From positions 864,468 to 928,467 of the forward strand of contig VXAA01001151.1 in assembly GCA_013399115.1 (NCBI GenBank): a stretch of DNA of 64,000 bases, in the 5' to 3' direction. Position 1 is the stretch's first letter. Every line of letters begins with the position of its first letter. The notes under the pieces are model-generated. The model made no database searches. It had not been told where the DNA came from and saw only the letters and a list, made by a program, of their open reading frames with translations. This DNA comes from Anseranas semipalmata. Taxonomy: Eukaryota > Chordata > Aves > Anseriformes > Anseranatidae. This document shows, one piece after another, positions 25,634 to 39,462 of this stretch. Position numbers and translations under genes: made by a program.

Positions 25634-26587
25634 AGGTTCTATAAATGTTGAGGATCACATGATCTTCACCTGATCGATAACTAAAGTGTTTTTCCATATT
25701 TTTTCCTGATAACTAATAGTCACAATTAAATTGTGCTGAAAAGCAGGCTAGTGGGCACCAAAAGCTGCCAGAGTGCCCTTACTCCCTTATGGACAACTTG
25801 AAATGATGGTGGATAGATAGTCACTAAGTAAGAGATGATACACTAGTAAGAATGCTAGCCATGAAACATAAAATTAAAATGTTTACTAGCAAAGGATGGA
25901 TAACAGAAATATGGGAAGCCACTTCATTCACTGAATAAATGTCTGGCCTTACACACAACTATGTACTTATTAATAAAAAATTTTAAGATCACAGTTAAGA
26001 AACTATATTTCAACCATTCATTTCTACCAGTAACATTATTTCAATATCTTCTTTACAGTAAAAGGCAAACAGACAATTACATGCCTGAGTTGGTACATTT
26101 TCATGATAAAATCTGCATGACCAAATTACACTAATATTATGAATAGAAAGCCCATAAAATAGTACTGTTCTATTTTTACTTCTTGAAATCACCTTTAAAG
26201 TTAGAGTAGGAACCCTCACCCACTCCACCTCCCCTCATGACCGCAACATCAGCCCCATCACAGTCAGTCTACCCACATTTTTCTATTTAGGGATCTCTCT
26301 ATTCATGATGATTCTAGAAGTTATACTCTAACCTCTTCATTGTACAGACTGTTTGCCTCTCTCCTGCTCTTCCTAAGCCATTGCTCTCTATTTTCAGTGA
26401 GAGTTTGTTGAGAACAGTACTATTCATATTCATCTTTGTCAGCAAAAATGTTGCTTTTGAAACCAAGTTCTATTATCAAATGCTATAAATCAAATTCATT
26501 TGTGACCAAAATAAGTTCCACTTGTATTACATCAAAGTTAGGGGGTTACCACCAGACCTATTTTCAATCAGGATAATTGTTTTGAAC

Positions 26588-26715
26588 TTTCAGAGCAGCT
26601 GTCTGATTCATTCCATCATCTGTATCAAACAGTCATCCACTGCCTCATTTTCATTGTTATATTAAAATATGTTGGTGTCCAACATTGCTTGTCCATTGTG
26701 ACAAAACAAAAAGTC
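26588..26715. repeat. Local direct repeat, copy B
   Basis: This is the second copy of the segment at 25516-25633, same orientation, about 1,072 bp away, with small insertions (gtct before gattcattcc, an altered ctgtatcaaacag, and caaa near the end). The family is not recognised. Confidence 0.85.
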
Positions 26716-29700
26716 ATTTACTGTGAAGTCTTTACTATCAACTAGCAAAATTTGAATTTTTGCTAAACATAATGAGAGTGGAATGAGCTTTAAAAACCTC
26801 CAGCAATTACTATTTATATGCCTCTTTCCATGTAAAGAGAGCATGTGAGAATGAATTTCACAGAAGTTCAAAGTTTTAAAAAACATACAGCAACAACAAA
26901 TCCATTTTTCTTTTAATGTACAGATAAACTAGGCTAAAAAGGCCTACAAGCCTTTCTGACTACAGAAAAATCTGACCTGTGTTAAAATGTTATTCAAGTA
27001 AATGTTGCTAATAGTCTAGGCTCACTCTACCTTAACTAAAACTTTCTGAGGACAACTGATTTCTTTCTAACATAGATATTCGCAACAGGTAGGATGAGTA
27101 ACCCTTGATTCTGTCTACTGACTATAGAAAGACCTAGAAGACTAATTAAGGCTGGACATAAGTTTTAAAATGGTAGGTATGTAAATGCTATGGTAAGCAA
27201 AGGAAGACTTGTTACCGAGATCTAAAAGCTGAGGAACAGTTACAATTACCTGGATTCCTTTAAGTAGTTTAAAGACAATGTTCCTAAAATTTTTAAACCA
27301 CAGGCTACAGTCAGATCTCAATTTTTTCATAGATCCTTCACCAAACTCTTAACTGAAAAGATTACAACAGCTGGTGGAGGTTCCAGGAACAACTGCAGAC
27401 CCTGTACAAGCACCATGGTCAACAAACAGAGTTTGGAAAGCAACGAATTATGAACAAAGTATTATGAAAGGGAACAAAGTATTAGTAAAAGAAGCAACAA
27501 CAAAGTAAAGTGAGTGCATCATTTGACAGTTCTTTAAAAAACAATTTTAGAAAAAAGTTCTAGACTTCTCCCATTATGGCACATTTTAAAGCTCATGCCA
27601 CAGGCATTATGTCTAGTCAAAAATGTAAGTATTATCACTTGATAGTAAGGACTGCTCAGTAAATGATCTTTTGTTTTGTCAAAATGGACAATCTTTTTTA
27701 TATCTTAATTCTTGTAATATTCTTGAAGTGTTATAAAAGTGGGAGAGAGCAAAGTACAAACAAAACCAAGAAAAAATATCTCATGAAAACATGGAAAACA
27801 TTCCAACTTATCTCTACCTTAAATTTTCTTCATGATCTAGATGCTTCAGCTGCTTTACAATGTTTGCATTAATGTTATAACTAATATGAAAAATCATTTT
27901 GCAAAATACTAGCATCAATGCTCTCTAACTTGATTCTAATTTTTTTCTTTAGATGTGTAGTCTACGCACATTGAAGAGATCTGACTCGCTTCTTCTGACA
28001 ACTGAAATGGCACACACAAGAAAATACAACATTAAATTATTGTTTAAGTTCATTTTTTATTGCCAAAGAAGGCTGTTTCTTGTCAATGTTATTTTAAATC
28101 TTGCTCTTATTATGTTCTGTTTATTATATAATCCCTACAAATAAGGTACTTTATTTCCTTTTAGCAATAGAAAAAGGTATTTTCACTTCTAAAATGAATC
28201 AATGCCCATAAAACTACCTTAGGCATGGCAAATATACAAAAAAAATTTTAATTGTACATGCTTTTGTAAATGTACATGCTGAAGTTTCCATACAAATTCA
28301 GTGCATATTTTCATACATCATTTCTAGTTGGGTTATTAGGACAGTTTTTATCGTGGCTCTTCAATAATACAATGCAGACCTCAGCAATTAAAAAATAACC
28401 CCTGGTTGATCAGGCATTACAAGGAGACTGAACATGTACTTTGTAAATTGGCTATAAATATACACAGATAAGTAGGTACTCCTTTAGTATCTCAACATTT
28501 GCAAAATTCTTTCTTCCTTTTTCTCATTATTTAGCTGAACTTTGCTTAAGAAACCTTAAATCTACAGTCCCAAATGTCAGAACTTACTCCACATTGCTCA
28601 ACTCCGCATGATTTGTGTAAAACACACAATGTAAATTGAAGTTGAGATGTTTCGACTTTGCTGACATTCTTTGCTGTTTCTCAAACAATTTTAATGTGTT
28701 AGTTCTGAGGACTAAAATTCCTGATAGTAAATGAATCCAGAGCACTTTCAGCAAAACTGCAGTTTATAGTGAACAGAAATGCATGTCACCATACCTCACT
28801 GTACAGTCTCCTGTATTTTAATATCATGAACTGCAACAGGTATTTGTATTGCAAAAAATGATATGCTAAAGCACCGCATTTGCACAATAGACAGCAGAAT
28901 ATTTTCACATTAGAACTTTGAAAAGAAGATGTAAGGTAAGACCTTTTCATTTAAAATAAGATCAGGTATATTTAAAGTAAAATCTGCTGATTTAAATAAT
29001 AAAATTCTCACTGCTTTCGGCTCATGCAAAGAATTGAGTGCCAGTTCAGCAAAAAAAAACATTGATGCAATATTAAAATTTCAATCATTTATAAATGATA
29101 TTACATAGCTGTAATATTGCCTAATCTAGCCTGCACAGCCTTTAAAACAGATAGGAGGAAATACCTCAAACCTTGTTAGAGAGTACAGGCTGACAAGAAG
29201 AGAGAAACTCAGATTCTTTTCCCCACTCCCTGCAAGTTTAGCTTGTAGGGCTAGCAGTTAAGCACATAAAATAATAAACTGTTTGCTTAAGTTAACCAAA
29301 TGGAAATGATAGAAAGAGGAAAAATGGAGCCTGGAATGCTGTTTTTTCTCAACCCCAAAGCAGTCACCCACTCTTCAGAGGAGATTTATTCTTTGCCTCA
29401 GAGAGGGAACCTTGGCCACTGTGGCAAGGCTCACCACCTCCTTTCTGAAATAACTTGCAATACTCAATTTCCACTTCAAACAACTGTCAGACATTAAAAG
29501 TAATATTGTATTTTCCTAGCACTATTTTTTTTTTCTATAAAACAGGAGCTGGCTACAGCTGTGTTTTCATTAATTCATGACCTTTTTGGCCATGGACAGA
29601 AAGTACTGCTAACCTAAACACACAAATGGAATAAACTAGCTTAATACAGCACAATTCCCACTTTTTGATAGATATCAGACACTAACTTTTTAACACAGCT

Positions 29701-31084
29701 TTTCTAGGAAATGAATTATTATGCAAAACAGAACATCAAACTGTAATGAATACTATGACAGCCCGTTTGCTCTTGCTCTTTTGAAAACCACTGATCATGC
29801 ATACCACTTACACCTGATCCTCACAGATCTTATATTGCTCTGGGCAATCCATTACAATCAACATGAGCAAAGTGACATATTTGCATGATGTAGTTTTACA
29901 ACATCTTCCTCAGATGAATTTAATTCTTCTCTTTCTATTATTTAGTCTACCGTTCATTTTATAATGATCTCTCTTCATCTTTTCTTTCATTAGCCATTCC
30001 TAATGCCATGAATGGTTCTAACACTAAAATCTGTCTAGCCTTATTTTCACAAACCTATACCGAAGTTACACCCAGTTCTACTCAACCAGACTAGAATTCT
30101 GAAATTGTCACTTCATTGACAAAGAAAAAAAGGGAGATTTTTGCCCTTTTAAGATTTTTCTGCACACATTTTGCACAGCTTGTCATTTTTCCACAATTGT
30201 TCTGATGGCCGTGACACTTCCTTAAGGGGGTAACACAATAAACCATATTCATTTACTCATCAAAGTAAACATAAAAAGACAAATCAAATGCATATATATT
30301 ACTTTTCTACCAGTGTATCTTCATACTCCCTGACAGAGACATTTTTCAACTTTCCCTTAATGTCTTGTTTGCTATTGTATCTATTTTGCTAATGTGTATT
30401 GCTGCATTTTGACCTCACAGTTTGCTCTTCCATTTTATGTCAGCATTACCCTTTATATCAAATGACTAGTGAATTACACTTTGCTGTCAATGGGTAATAT
30501 TTCTGGAACGTATTTTAAAACAATATTTACAATTCAAGCTAAGAAAAAGTGACAATAAATTAATAACAAGGACTTACAGACTATTTTACAATATGCTGAA
30601 ATTGAGCTGAGTTAGCCTGTCAAAGAGGAAGTCAAACTTGACAATGTCCATATTTTAACCTAATATAAATTTTCTTAAAATTCACAAAATCCAAGGTTTT
30701 ACTGTTGTCTTGAAGCAGAAATGACCCTCAATTTATTTAATGATTGGAGCCCTTCACCCAAATACCCTGCAAGGACTTCACACCACCAATTCTAAAGCAT
30801 ATAACATTACTGAGCACTCTCTTGATTTTTACAAACATGTGCTAAGATTAGGTGGTTCAAGACTTAAGACACCTGAATAACTTGCCTAGTGATAAGACGA
30901 CAGTTGTATTAGGTGCTCAGCCTGTTATAATGGAAGAGGCTGAGCTATCTTTAATAGTTCATATTTGCCACTGGTGAAAAATACTCATCTGGCATAGACA
31001 AGCTACCACATCATTTGAAGAACTCCCAAAGGAACTAATAGAAATTCTCCTACAAACCATAAACCCCTTTCCTATTGAAATCAG

Positions 31085-31147
31085 GTTTTGGTTGTTTTTT
31101 TTTTGTTGTTGTTGTTGTTGTTGTTTGGTTTTGTTTGTTTGTTTTTT
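31085..31147 (+). repeat. TTG trinucleotide and poly-T low-complexity tract
   Basis: Poly-T is followed by about seven TTG units and TTTG variants. On the gene's sense strand this reads as CAA/CAAA repeats. Confidence 0.9.
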
Positions 31148-33486
31148 CCTATTTCAATTGGTTCAAGATTTCACTACAGATCTTTCCTCAAAGTCCCTCT
31201 GATCAAGAATTCTCTTTTCCCTGGGAAGTCAGCACTGGAAGCAATGCAACTGTAAACCCATCACAAAGGTAAAAGAGCTGGTTTTCCCTTCACTGTCAGA
31301 AGGTAAACTAAAGGAACACTGATGGATCCTTTCCTCTTCCATTTGCTTCTTACAACTTTAGGCTTGGGGAGCTCTAGGGCCTTCCTGGTGTTTGAGGAGT
31401 GGCAGTCCCCATCTTTGTGGACACGTTAGGAAAATAAACAAATACACAGCACACTAAGGATTCAAGAATTTCCCATCCCTATGAATCCCAGGTCAATATA
31501 GAGACTAAATAAAATATTCTGTATATGCAGATCTTTGCATCAGTTTCCTTCTAATTAAAAAAACTGCTTCACTCATGGGCTAGAGTCCCCTACAATGAAA
31601 AGTATTTCTTCTGAATGAGTTCTCCAAGCCAGTCTCCCTCACTCATGTCCCATCAAGCTTTTCAAAATTTAGAGTTTTATAAATAATCATAATTTATATT
31701 GCTTAAGATTTCATATTATTATATAGTAATTAATTGTAATAGTACTTCTTATATTTACAAGATAATAATAATAAAATATTATGGTACCGATGGAACAGCC
31801 AAATAGGTGATAAAGCCCTCTAATTCAGACTTTTATTTACATACCTTTCTGTTTATCTATTATTCTCTTCAGCTTAGGACTTAGAAAGCTAGTTTGTTCA
31901 GGGTAGTGGCCATCTTCATTTGACTAAAGGTAGTCCAAATAAATAGTGTATCTAAACAAATAGTCACTAAAGTGAAACAATCTACTTTGTCAGAAGTCAC
32001 ATAAATAGTACATGCAAGGGGATGCCAGTCAGTAAACTCACTGATACATCAAAGCTATCAAAGAAAGAAAATCCTCATTTTAAAAATATAGTGTGATTCT
32101 AAAACAGATATACAGAGAAAATCCCCAATATAATATAAAAGGAAAAGGAAAGATTCGCCAATTCACATTAGTCTGAAGATGACCGGCAACAAAACTGTTT
32201 CTTTAGCCTGACCAAAAAAACCTGCAAGCCAACCTAGCATTTGGCAAATCAGTACACAGAGCCTGGGGTGAGATCACGATACTTTATTAGGAGCGTAAGA
32301 ATCTTGGTGTGGTTATTGTTTTAATTCCCTGGAAGGCTACAATTCGTTTGTGTGGTTATTTTAGCTCAGGGCAAAGACTCTGTCTGTTGCTCTTTATATG
32401 TTCTCAAGTCAGTAGGTTTGCTGAGACTAATCTTTTCTCAAAGCACCTAGAATCATCTGATTCAAACTATAATGTTCCACTAGAATCCTGAAACACTAAG
32501 AAGATTTATTTTTAAATAGAATTTATTTGCATAAGCCAGTATATTAAAAAGACAATGATAGTCCTTATTGTTACTGTATTTATAAATAATAAAAATTGCC
32601 TCATTCTGCATCAAAGTCAATCAGTGCTAGATATAATTGCTGGAACTCGTTATTTTAAGTCAAGCATGACAGTTTTACAATTACAATATGTAGCTAGTTT
32701 AAATTAATGTTGTCCCAAAAGGAAACAGGAATTCTACAAATCAGTAGCAAAGAATCTAACTGCTGGTACATATCTCACAATTCAACTAAAGCAAACACCT
32801 TTTCAGTAGTTAAAATTTATTCTTTCTGCCCTTCAAATTTCAACATAATTTTTAAATACCTGGAAAATCTCTGTTAACAGTTTTATTAAAAGTGCGACTT
32901 GCTATTTATCTTCTAAAATACTCTCCTTGGAATGTTCTTGAGTTTAATCATTTTCTAAGTATAGCAAGTCTGCCATCTAGTGCTTTATGGCCACCTCTAG
33001 TATATATTTTATTTGAGATTTTTTTATTTTTTATTTTTTTTAATAAAGGATGTCATGCTCTAAGTTCATGAATGCATATACATGCATGTGTACATACATA
33101 AACACAATGCTTAAAAATCACATTTTATCTTCTTGCTGACAGGTTGCATTACATGGTTCAACAGCTACTAATGCATATTTGTATCTCAACTAGCATACAG
33201 CCATCTGATAATTGTGCTCATTGACTGAGAGCTACCCACAAACTGAGAGCAACCAGAGCTAAGTGTCATTCCAGATCTAGCACCCACCTGCCCCTACAAC
33301 AATTCTCTTCAGACGCTGCTTATGTCTGTGCTGTCAATCAACTCTTCTGTGAAGAAGACAACTTCGTCTTCTGAGAAGGTGAAGTTTTCTACCCTTTCAT
33401 TCTGCCAGATTATGGCAAGGCAGGTAGACCACATAGAAAATTTGGTATAGTATTTAGAGAGGTTTCTTTTAACAGTTTTACCCTCT

Positions 33487-33506
33487 CCCCCCCCCCCTTT
33501 TTTTAA
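33487..33506 (+). repeat. C-run followed by T-run
   Basis: Eleven C are followed directly by seven T and then AAA. It is G-rich on the transcribed strand. Confidence 0.9.
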
Positions 33507-36500
33507 ATTATATTACAAATGTCATAATTTTATAACAGCTACTGAAAATTGGCCTATATTAGAACTTTGATTATAAGGTCAGGAAGAAAAAAACAAAGGC
33601 ATGTTCAAATTGTAATATTTAGGCCTGAAATGTGTTTTGACAACATAAGTAAGGATGTATCGTCTGACCCTTTTGCTTTGAGACAGCATCGAACTGATGT
33701 TTCTAAAAAGTAATTAGAGGTAAGATGCTGCCATAAACTACTTATAAAATCTATCGTCTCTATCAAACCATCTTTCTAGTTAGTACTATTACAAACAAAC
33801 AAGCAAAAAGACAGAAAGGAAAAACATAAACACGTCTAGAGGAGTACCAGTGCCTTTACTCCAAAGTCCAGTTATCAAAAACTAATTAAGACTTGTTTGT
33901 CTTCATTTTTTATGAAGTGAGATGAATTTTAAATGAATGGACATTTTGGATATAAGAAGGGATATAAGAGATAGATATAAGAAACAAGTGTTTGTTTTTG
34001 TTTCAGGCACCACTCACTTTGCATAACAATGTCACTTACGGGATTCAAAATTAAAATTCTACTTCACGAAAGAGTAGGGATAATTGGTAAAGACCAGTAC
34101 CTTTCTTTACTTTGCCCTTTTTGAAGTCCTGGAGTATCGGCAGTAATGGGGCTACTGCAGCTCCAGGACTGCAGTAGAATCCTTACAAGGTTCTACAGCC
34201 AGAAGGAAAATTCCCTTCTTCCTCCTCAGCTCCCTGCACAGATACCAGATTTTATCTTAAGGGCTTTCTCTGAATGCACACTTCATGATTCCTCACCAAT
34301 TTCAGATATGAAAGTATCATTCTTCATCTTGGTAGGTTGCTGATAGACTGAGAGAATCGCATATTGCTATCCTTTCTGTATGTATCTCAAGGAAGCAAGC
34401 AATAGTGTTATAAACTATAATTATTTTATTGCTGAGAGTATGGAATTGCACAGTAAAGCCTCAAACCTATTATTCAGATTGCTCCCCCATATACTGTTAC
34501 AAAATATTTAATAGCTCACATACGATCATATTTTTCCTGCAATGTACTTTAAGCAAAATATAACTAAAATAAAGTAATAATAAATAAATAAAAATTAACC
34601 AAACAATTTACAAAAAAAACTACAAGTATTGTTTTCCCACCAGTTATTATGCTGGATTTTTTTAGTGATGAACATCTGAGAACTCAGCAATGGTTTCTCT
34701 GGCTTTCCATTTCCTCCCCCCATGTCCACTAGGCTGACAAGGAAAACTCAGCAGTGCCAGTGCTGTGTAGTAGAACTGAGCCTTAAGGCTTCTGCAGATG
34801 GGCCTACCACCTTCCTTTTTAATATGCTTCATACCAGAACATTTGCAATGGTGGCTGATGATTTACTGTGTGAAGGCTTCCACAAATGGCATTTCATAAA
34901 ACATTGAGCTGAGAGGAAGATTAGAAAGAGCCATGGAAGAAAACACAATGAAGCTAGGTAAACAGTTAAAATTTGTACATTCTTTCAGACTCTTTTATGG
35001 ATGAATATCAGTGCTTGCTCTTTTTTAAAGGCTTTAAATCCAACAAATCTCCTTCAGAGACAGATATTCTGGTGAAGATGTGGAAAAGAAAAAAAGAGAG
35101 AGATCAATAAATAGGTTTTAATTTTACAGAAAGCCATGAATCATTTAGCCCATCCCTGTTTTAATTCTCTTCATAAGTGACCCATCCCTCCTGACCTCTA
35201 TTCATTCCTGGATTCTCTAATCCTTCTCAAAGGTCATGTTCTAATCTCTAACAAATCTAAAAGCAGGCCTGCTCTGCAGTGCAGTAAACACTAGAGTATT
35301 ACCCTGGATGCATAGCACACCTCTGAACGCAAAATGCAAGTTTCTACTGCTTTTTCTTTGAGTTTACAGATAGTCACAGAACCACGAAACATCTGTTTAG
35401 CCCAAAGATGAGCAACAGATTAATCAAAATTGTTGTTACTGCTATTTTACTGAAATGCAGCTACACTGTTGTTGTGCATTGCTGAATGTATGTAAGTTTC
35501 ATACCGTATAAAGTGTCCTGCCCTGCAACCCACTACTGCTGCCTATTTCAAAAGAGCAGCCCATCTGCAGATCCAAGTGGAGAAGCTACTTGTTCCCTCT
35601 CTTCATTGCTGATGGTAGTAGCCAGAAGTAATAAAAAGAGCTTCAAAACATACTTTAAAGGGTAAAAGGGAAAAATAATAATAATAAAAAAGGTATTTAC
35701 ATCTGCGTACATTTTTCAACTACTTATTCTTTGCTGGCTACTCAGTTGGTCTTAGCTAGGAATTGTCAGTGGAATAGGCAACTCCTGAGAGCTCAGCTCC
35801 AGCAGTGTATCTCTGCACTGCCTGAACCACAGAAAACACATCTGCTCACAGTCTTCCTTGGGAGAACTTTAGCAGAATGGACAAAAGGAAGAGAGGACTT
35901 CCTTGTGCATACCTAGTGCTAAGTCACTCATCTGGAAATTCTGACAACCATGCAGGCGAACAATGCAGTTTATGCTCACAGTACTGATTTGTCATAAGCT
36001 TTTATGCTTCTGCACAGAGTAGTATCAGAAACAGTTGTATTTCTTGTTTGAAATGTAGCACTGGAACTGTCACACTCAAACTAATGTACATATAACAGAG
36101 ATTTGGGAAAGTTTTCGACCTTAGCAATGCAGTTTTCTAAAAGAGGTTTATGCAGGAGAGTATAATATCCTTTCAAAACACATGATTATTAGGAAGCCTA
36201 TAATCCACCATCTACATAATAACATATCATGAATTATGTATTTAAACTCTCATTTTCTCTAGAGCACTGGTTTAACTATTTATCCATTTATGATTTAAAG
36301 CACTGTGTCTGAATACAACCCAGGTCAGAATCACAGAAGTGGCATTCATCCCGGTGATTCTTCCCAATCAGTCTAAAACCATCCGTTTTTACTGCATGTT
36401 TCTTTGCACCCAGGAGCACCAATTCTGACAGCAGTGTATTTCTAATGCTGACATGCGAAGAACTAATCCAGCAATTTGGATGCATACTTTGCTATCTAGG

Positions 36501-36540
36501 TGTCACTGTTATACATCACACTGGCTCAGATACCAAAGAA

Positions 36541-36562
36541 CAACAACAACAACAACAACAAA
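36541..36562 (+). repeat. CAA trinucleotide repeat
   Basis: About seven perfect CAA units. They produce a Gln or Asn run in short plus-strand frames, which are artefacts. Confidence 0.92.
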
Positions 36563-39318
36563 TACAAACGCATCATGACAAAATGTTGTATTTATGGTTT
36601 GTGTACATGCATAAGTCAGCTGAACAACCATCTCCGGCCTCCAGTCAAAATTCATTTATATGGATTGAATCAGCTTGCGATCATACACAGAAAGATTGGC
36701 TTCTAACAGAAAGGCCTGGGGATACAGAGCCTCCCTCCTAGAAACACAGAGGCACAATCCAGAAGCAGATCTGTTCTCAACCTAGAAGAATATTTACAAA
36801 GGAAAACAGAACTGTGACTTTTAAATTTATGAAACTCTTTCTTTTGTATTTATATTCTCCTTTTTATGATTTATAAGAAATCTATGATAAGATTTTCTCT
36901 GATATTCCTAAACAATGGCACATCAAACATTGATGGCCAGGAAATACTTCCTCTCATGAACTTCCTGAGCTGCAAATTGTGGGATGTAAAGAGGGAGGGA
37001 TATAGCACTGTATGGTTGTCCATTTGCTATGCTCTTCCCCAGACATTCATATTCAGCCACTACTGACAATGAGGTAGTAGAATAGATAGACCATCATACA
37101 GCTGCTCATATAGTCTTCTACATTCAATATTTTTCTAATTTTTGTATCTATGTGTGAGGTTTGTTCTCATTCTCATACTCTGAGAAGTTTGTTTTCTCTG
37201 TTGTGCTTTTTCAATCATGCAGAGAAGTCATGAAGAATGAAATTAAAATAATTTTAATAGAAGCAATGGGCTGCAATTTTCACACACTCTGGATAATATA
37301 GTATTGCATGCTCTGTCTATTATGAATGTCCTACTCTACTTTTATTAAGTTTTGATAATTTAAACAAAGTAGGAAAACTACTCATGTCCAGTGCTGCCAA
37401 GTTCTGAAATGCCATATTAGAATGAAATCTGACGTTTAATGAGCTGCTCCTGCCACCCATAGGATTTGATGACATTGCTGCTGTGTTTATTTTTCTGTTA
37501 TAGTATCTATATTTAGATTAAGCCTCTACAATGTTTCAACATGCTACATAAATTTCATTTCTATATAAATCTCATTCATTTTGATAATGCTAGATCTGTC
37601 TGTAGACCTTCCTCTGTTCTCATTAGTGCTCAGATCACTTCTACAATCATAGCATTATCTGTGTACAGCACTAATATTCTGCTTGTTCTCCTACATTATT
37701 ACTAGAAGAAACAAATAAGGAAGAAATTTAAACCATCTGCGCTATCCCACCAGCTAACTATTAAGTCTAGAGTTTACTTGCTAAGTTAAGCCGTCTACTG
37801 GTGTTAATACCAGTACCTAGATCAACACCAGTCTGTTTTCCCCTCCTAGGCTTGAGAACAATGACAGGTAAGAGAGAGGAAAGGACTAGGCAAGAGCAGA
37901 GATGGAAACAGCTGAATTTTACAGGGCAGTAGGTATTCACAATATCACAAGTTGCAGAAAGTTTTTCTAAGGCAACAAGCGTTCTCAATCCAAATCCTGC
38001 TGTTAAGAGAAACTGAGGTCATCCCATATCATACAAAAGTTAGCCATACGCTCGGGATTGAATTCTAAGGTTTGGACTCAGAAAAACATTCCAATTTAGG
38101 ATAGCATTTGCACAAGTGAATATAGATAAAATTTAAGCACATAAAACATAGTCATTTTGAAGATGGCTAAACTCAAGCATGTGACTAAAAGCTTTCTGAA
38201 GAAGATCCCACCCACTACAGCAAATTATTAGCTGCATTCCTATTTCAGTACCATTATGGATCTTGATTCGAAAAGGTAGAAACAAATTTTCCTAGAAGTT
38301 TTATTTCTCATAAACTTATGCTGCTGCTAAGTATATACTGTTCTCTGTTCATTTGTTTTTCTTCAGTATTTTCCTGCCTCCTGAGCAATAAGTATTTCTG
38401 TGATGTAGAAAGTAAGAACATTCTTCACTTCAAGGAGAAGTGAAAGGGCAATAACAGCTGTTTAAATAGAAAGTTCCTACAGAACAGTGAAACAGGCATA
38501 GAAAATGCGTATCTTCTACAAAAGCAAAACATTTTCTTACACAAATGATAGTTCATGGTAAAGTCATATCTTAAAATACTTCTACATTTAAGAAATCAAA
38601 GCATCTCTTTATGCCATATATATATTTAATACATGATTTAGCAGGTAATATATGGTGCCAATAAGCCATTGTCACTGAAATCTTAGGTCAGTCAGTTATC
38701 CATAAATTAATAAATTATTTCCCATTATGATGCATTAAGCACTAAATGTAAGAAACACAGAATTCCATTATTTTAAATTAGCGCAGGCTCCTTATTACCT
38801 CCAGATAAAATAACCCTGAAAATAATTTATACATTAAATTTTAAATGACTGAAAGTATTAGAAGATTTATCATTCCAGAACAACAGAATCTTTAAAATAT
38901 TTTGAAATCTGACAGAAGAAAAATAATGGTAGTGAGCTAAAGGTGAAAGGCTATCTTGAATATAGTACAATTTGTCTCCAATATGATTTATAGACCCAAC
39001 CTGCAACATGATAGCAAAAATAAGGTTTTTCTTGGAGGTGCCTGAGGTCTACAAATCTCATTACTGTCATTTCTTTTCCATTTCTTAAATTTAATAGCAT
39101 TTATTTTTAAAGGACTAAACAAATGTTGATGCACATATCTAGAATGGTCCCTATAGCACTCTCTTCATTGTACAAACTTCTCATGTACTCATTATCTATC
39201 TTTGAATTTATACAATTTATAAAATAAATAAACAAGAAAATCTAATCCTCCAAATACTGAAATTTCTGCTTTGAAGTAACAAAAATGTATTATGGAGACA
39301 AACAACAAATGGAAATGA

Positions 39319-39330
39319 TTTTTTTTTTTN
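39319..39330 (+). other. Poly-T run with one undetermined base (N at 39330)
   Basis: Eleven T are followed by N and then cacag. The ambiguous base probably marks a homopolymer sequencing uncertainty or a minimal assembly gap. The length here should not be trusted. Confidence 0.95.
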
Positions 39331-39367
39331 CACAGTTTTGGGAGTTAAGGGGTATTTTCGATCAGGT

Positions 39368-39462
39368 CTATTTTACGTAAACCATTGACAATGACAGCAG
39401 TACGTTGGAACCACAATATTTAAAAATGAACTTCCACTTTGAAGTGTTACACTTGAACTTGT
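39368..39462 (-). other. Candidate alternative terminal exon of ATRNL1 (unproven)
   Basis: On the minus strand, about 1.03 kb downstream of the EGF-end exon, a strong acceptor (nine-base T tract, then ccacag) is followed by sequence open in exactly the frame needed after that exon. It would read Y, KFKCNTSKWKFIF, KYCGSNVLLSLSMVYVK and then a TAG stop. A possible AATAAA signal lies at 39100-39105. If used as a last exon it would give a protein without the transmembrane helix. A 95-nt open frame is easily expected by chance, and a GTAAAA donor inside it could instead make it a frame-breaking cassette exon. Confidence 0.2.

Noticed and set aside
36445..36741. 98-codon plus-strand frame with a Gln run
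   Set aside because: The Gln run comes from the CAA microsatellite, and an overlapping frame gives an Asn run. There is no domain or conservation signal.
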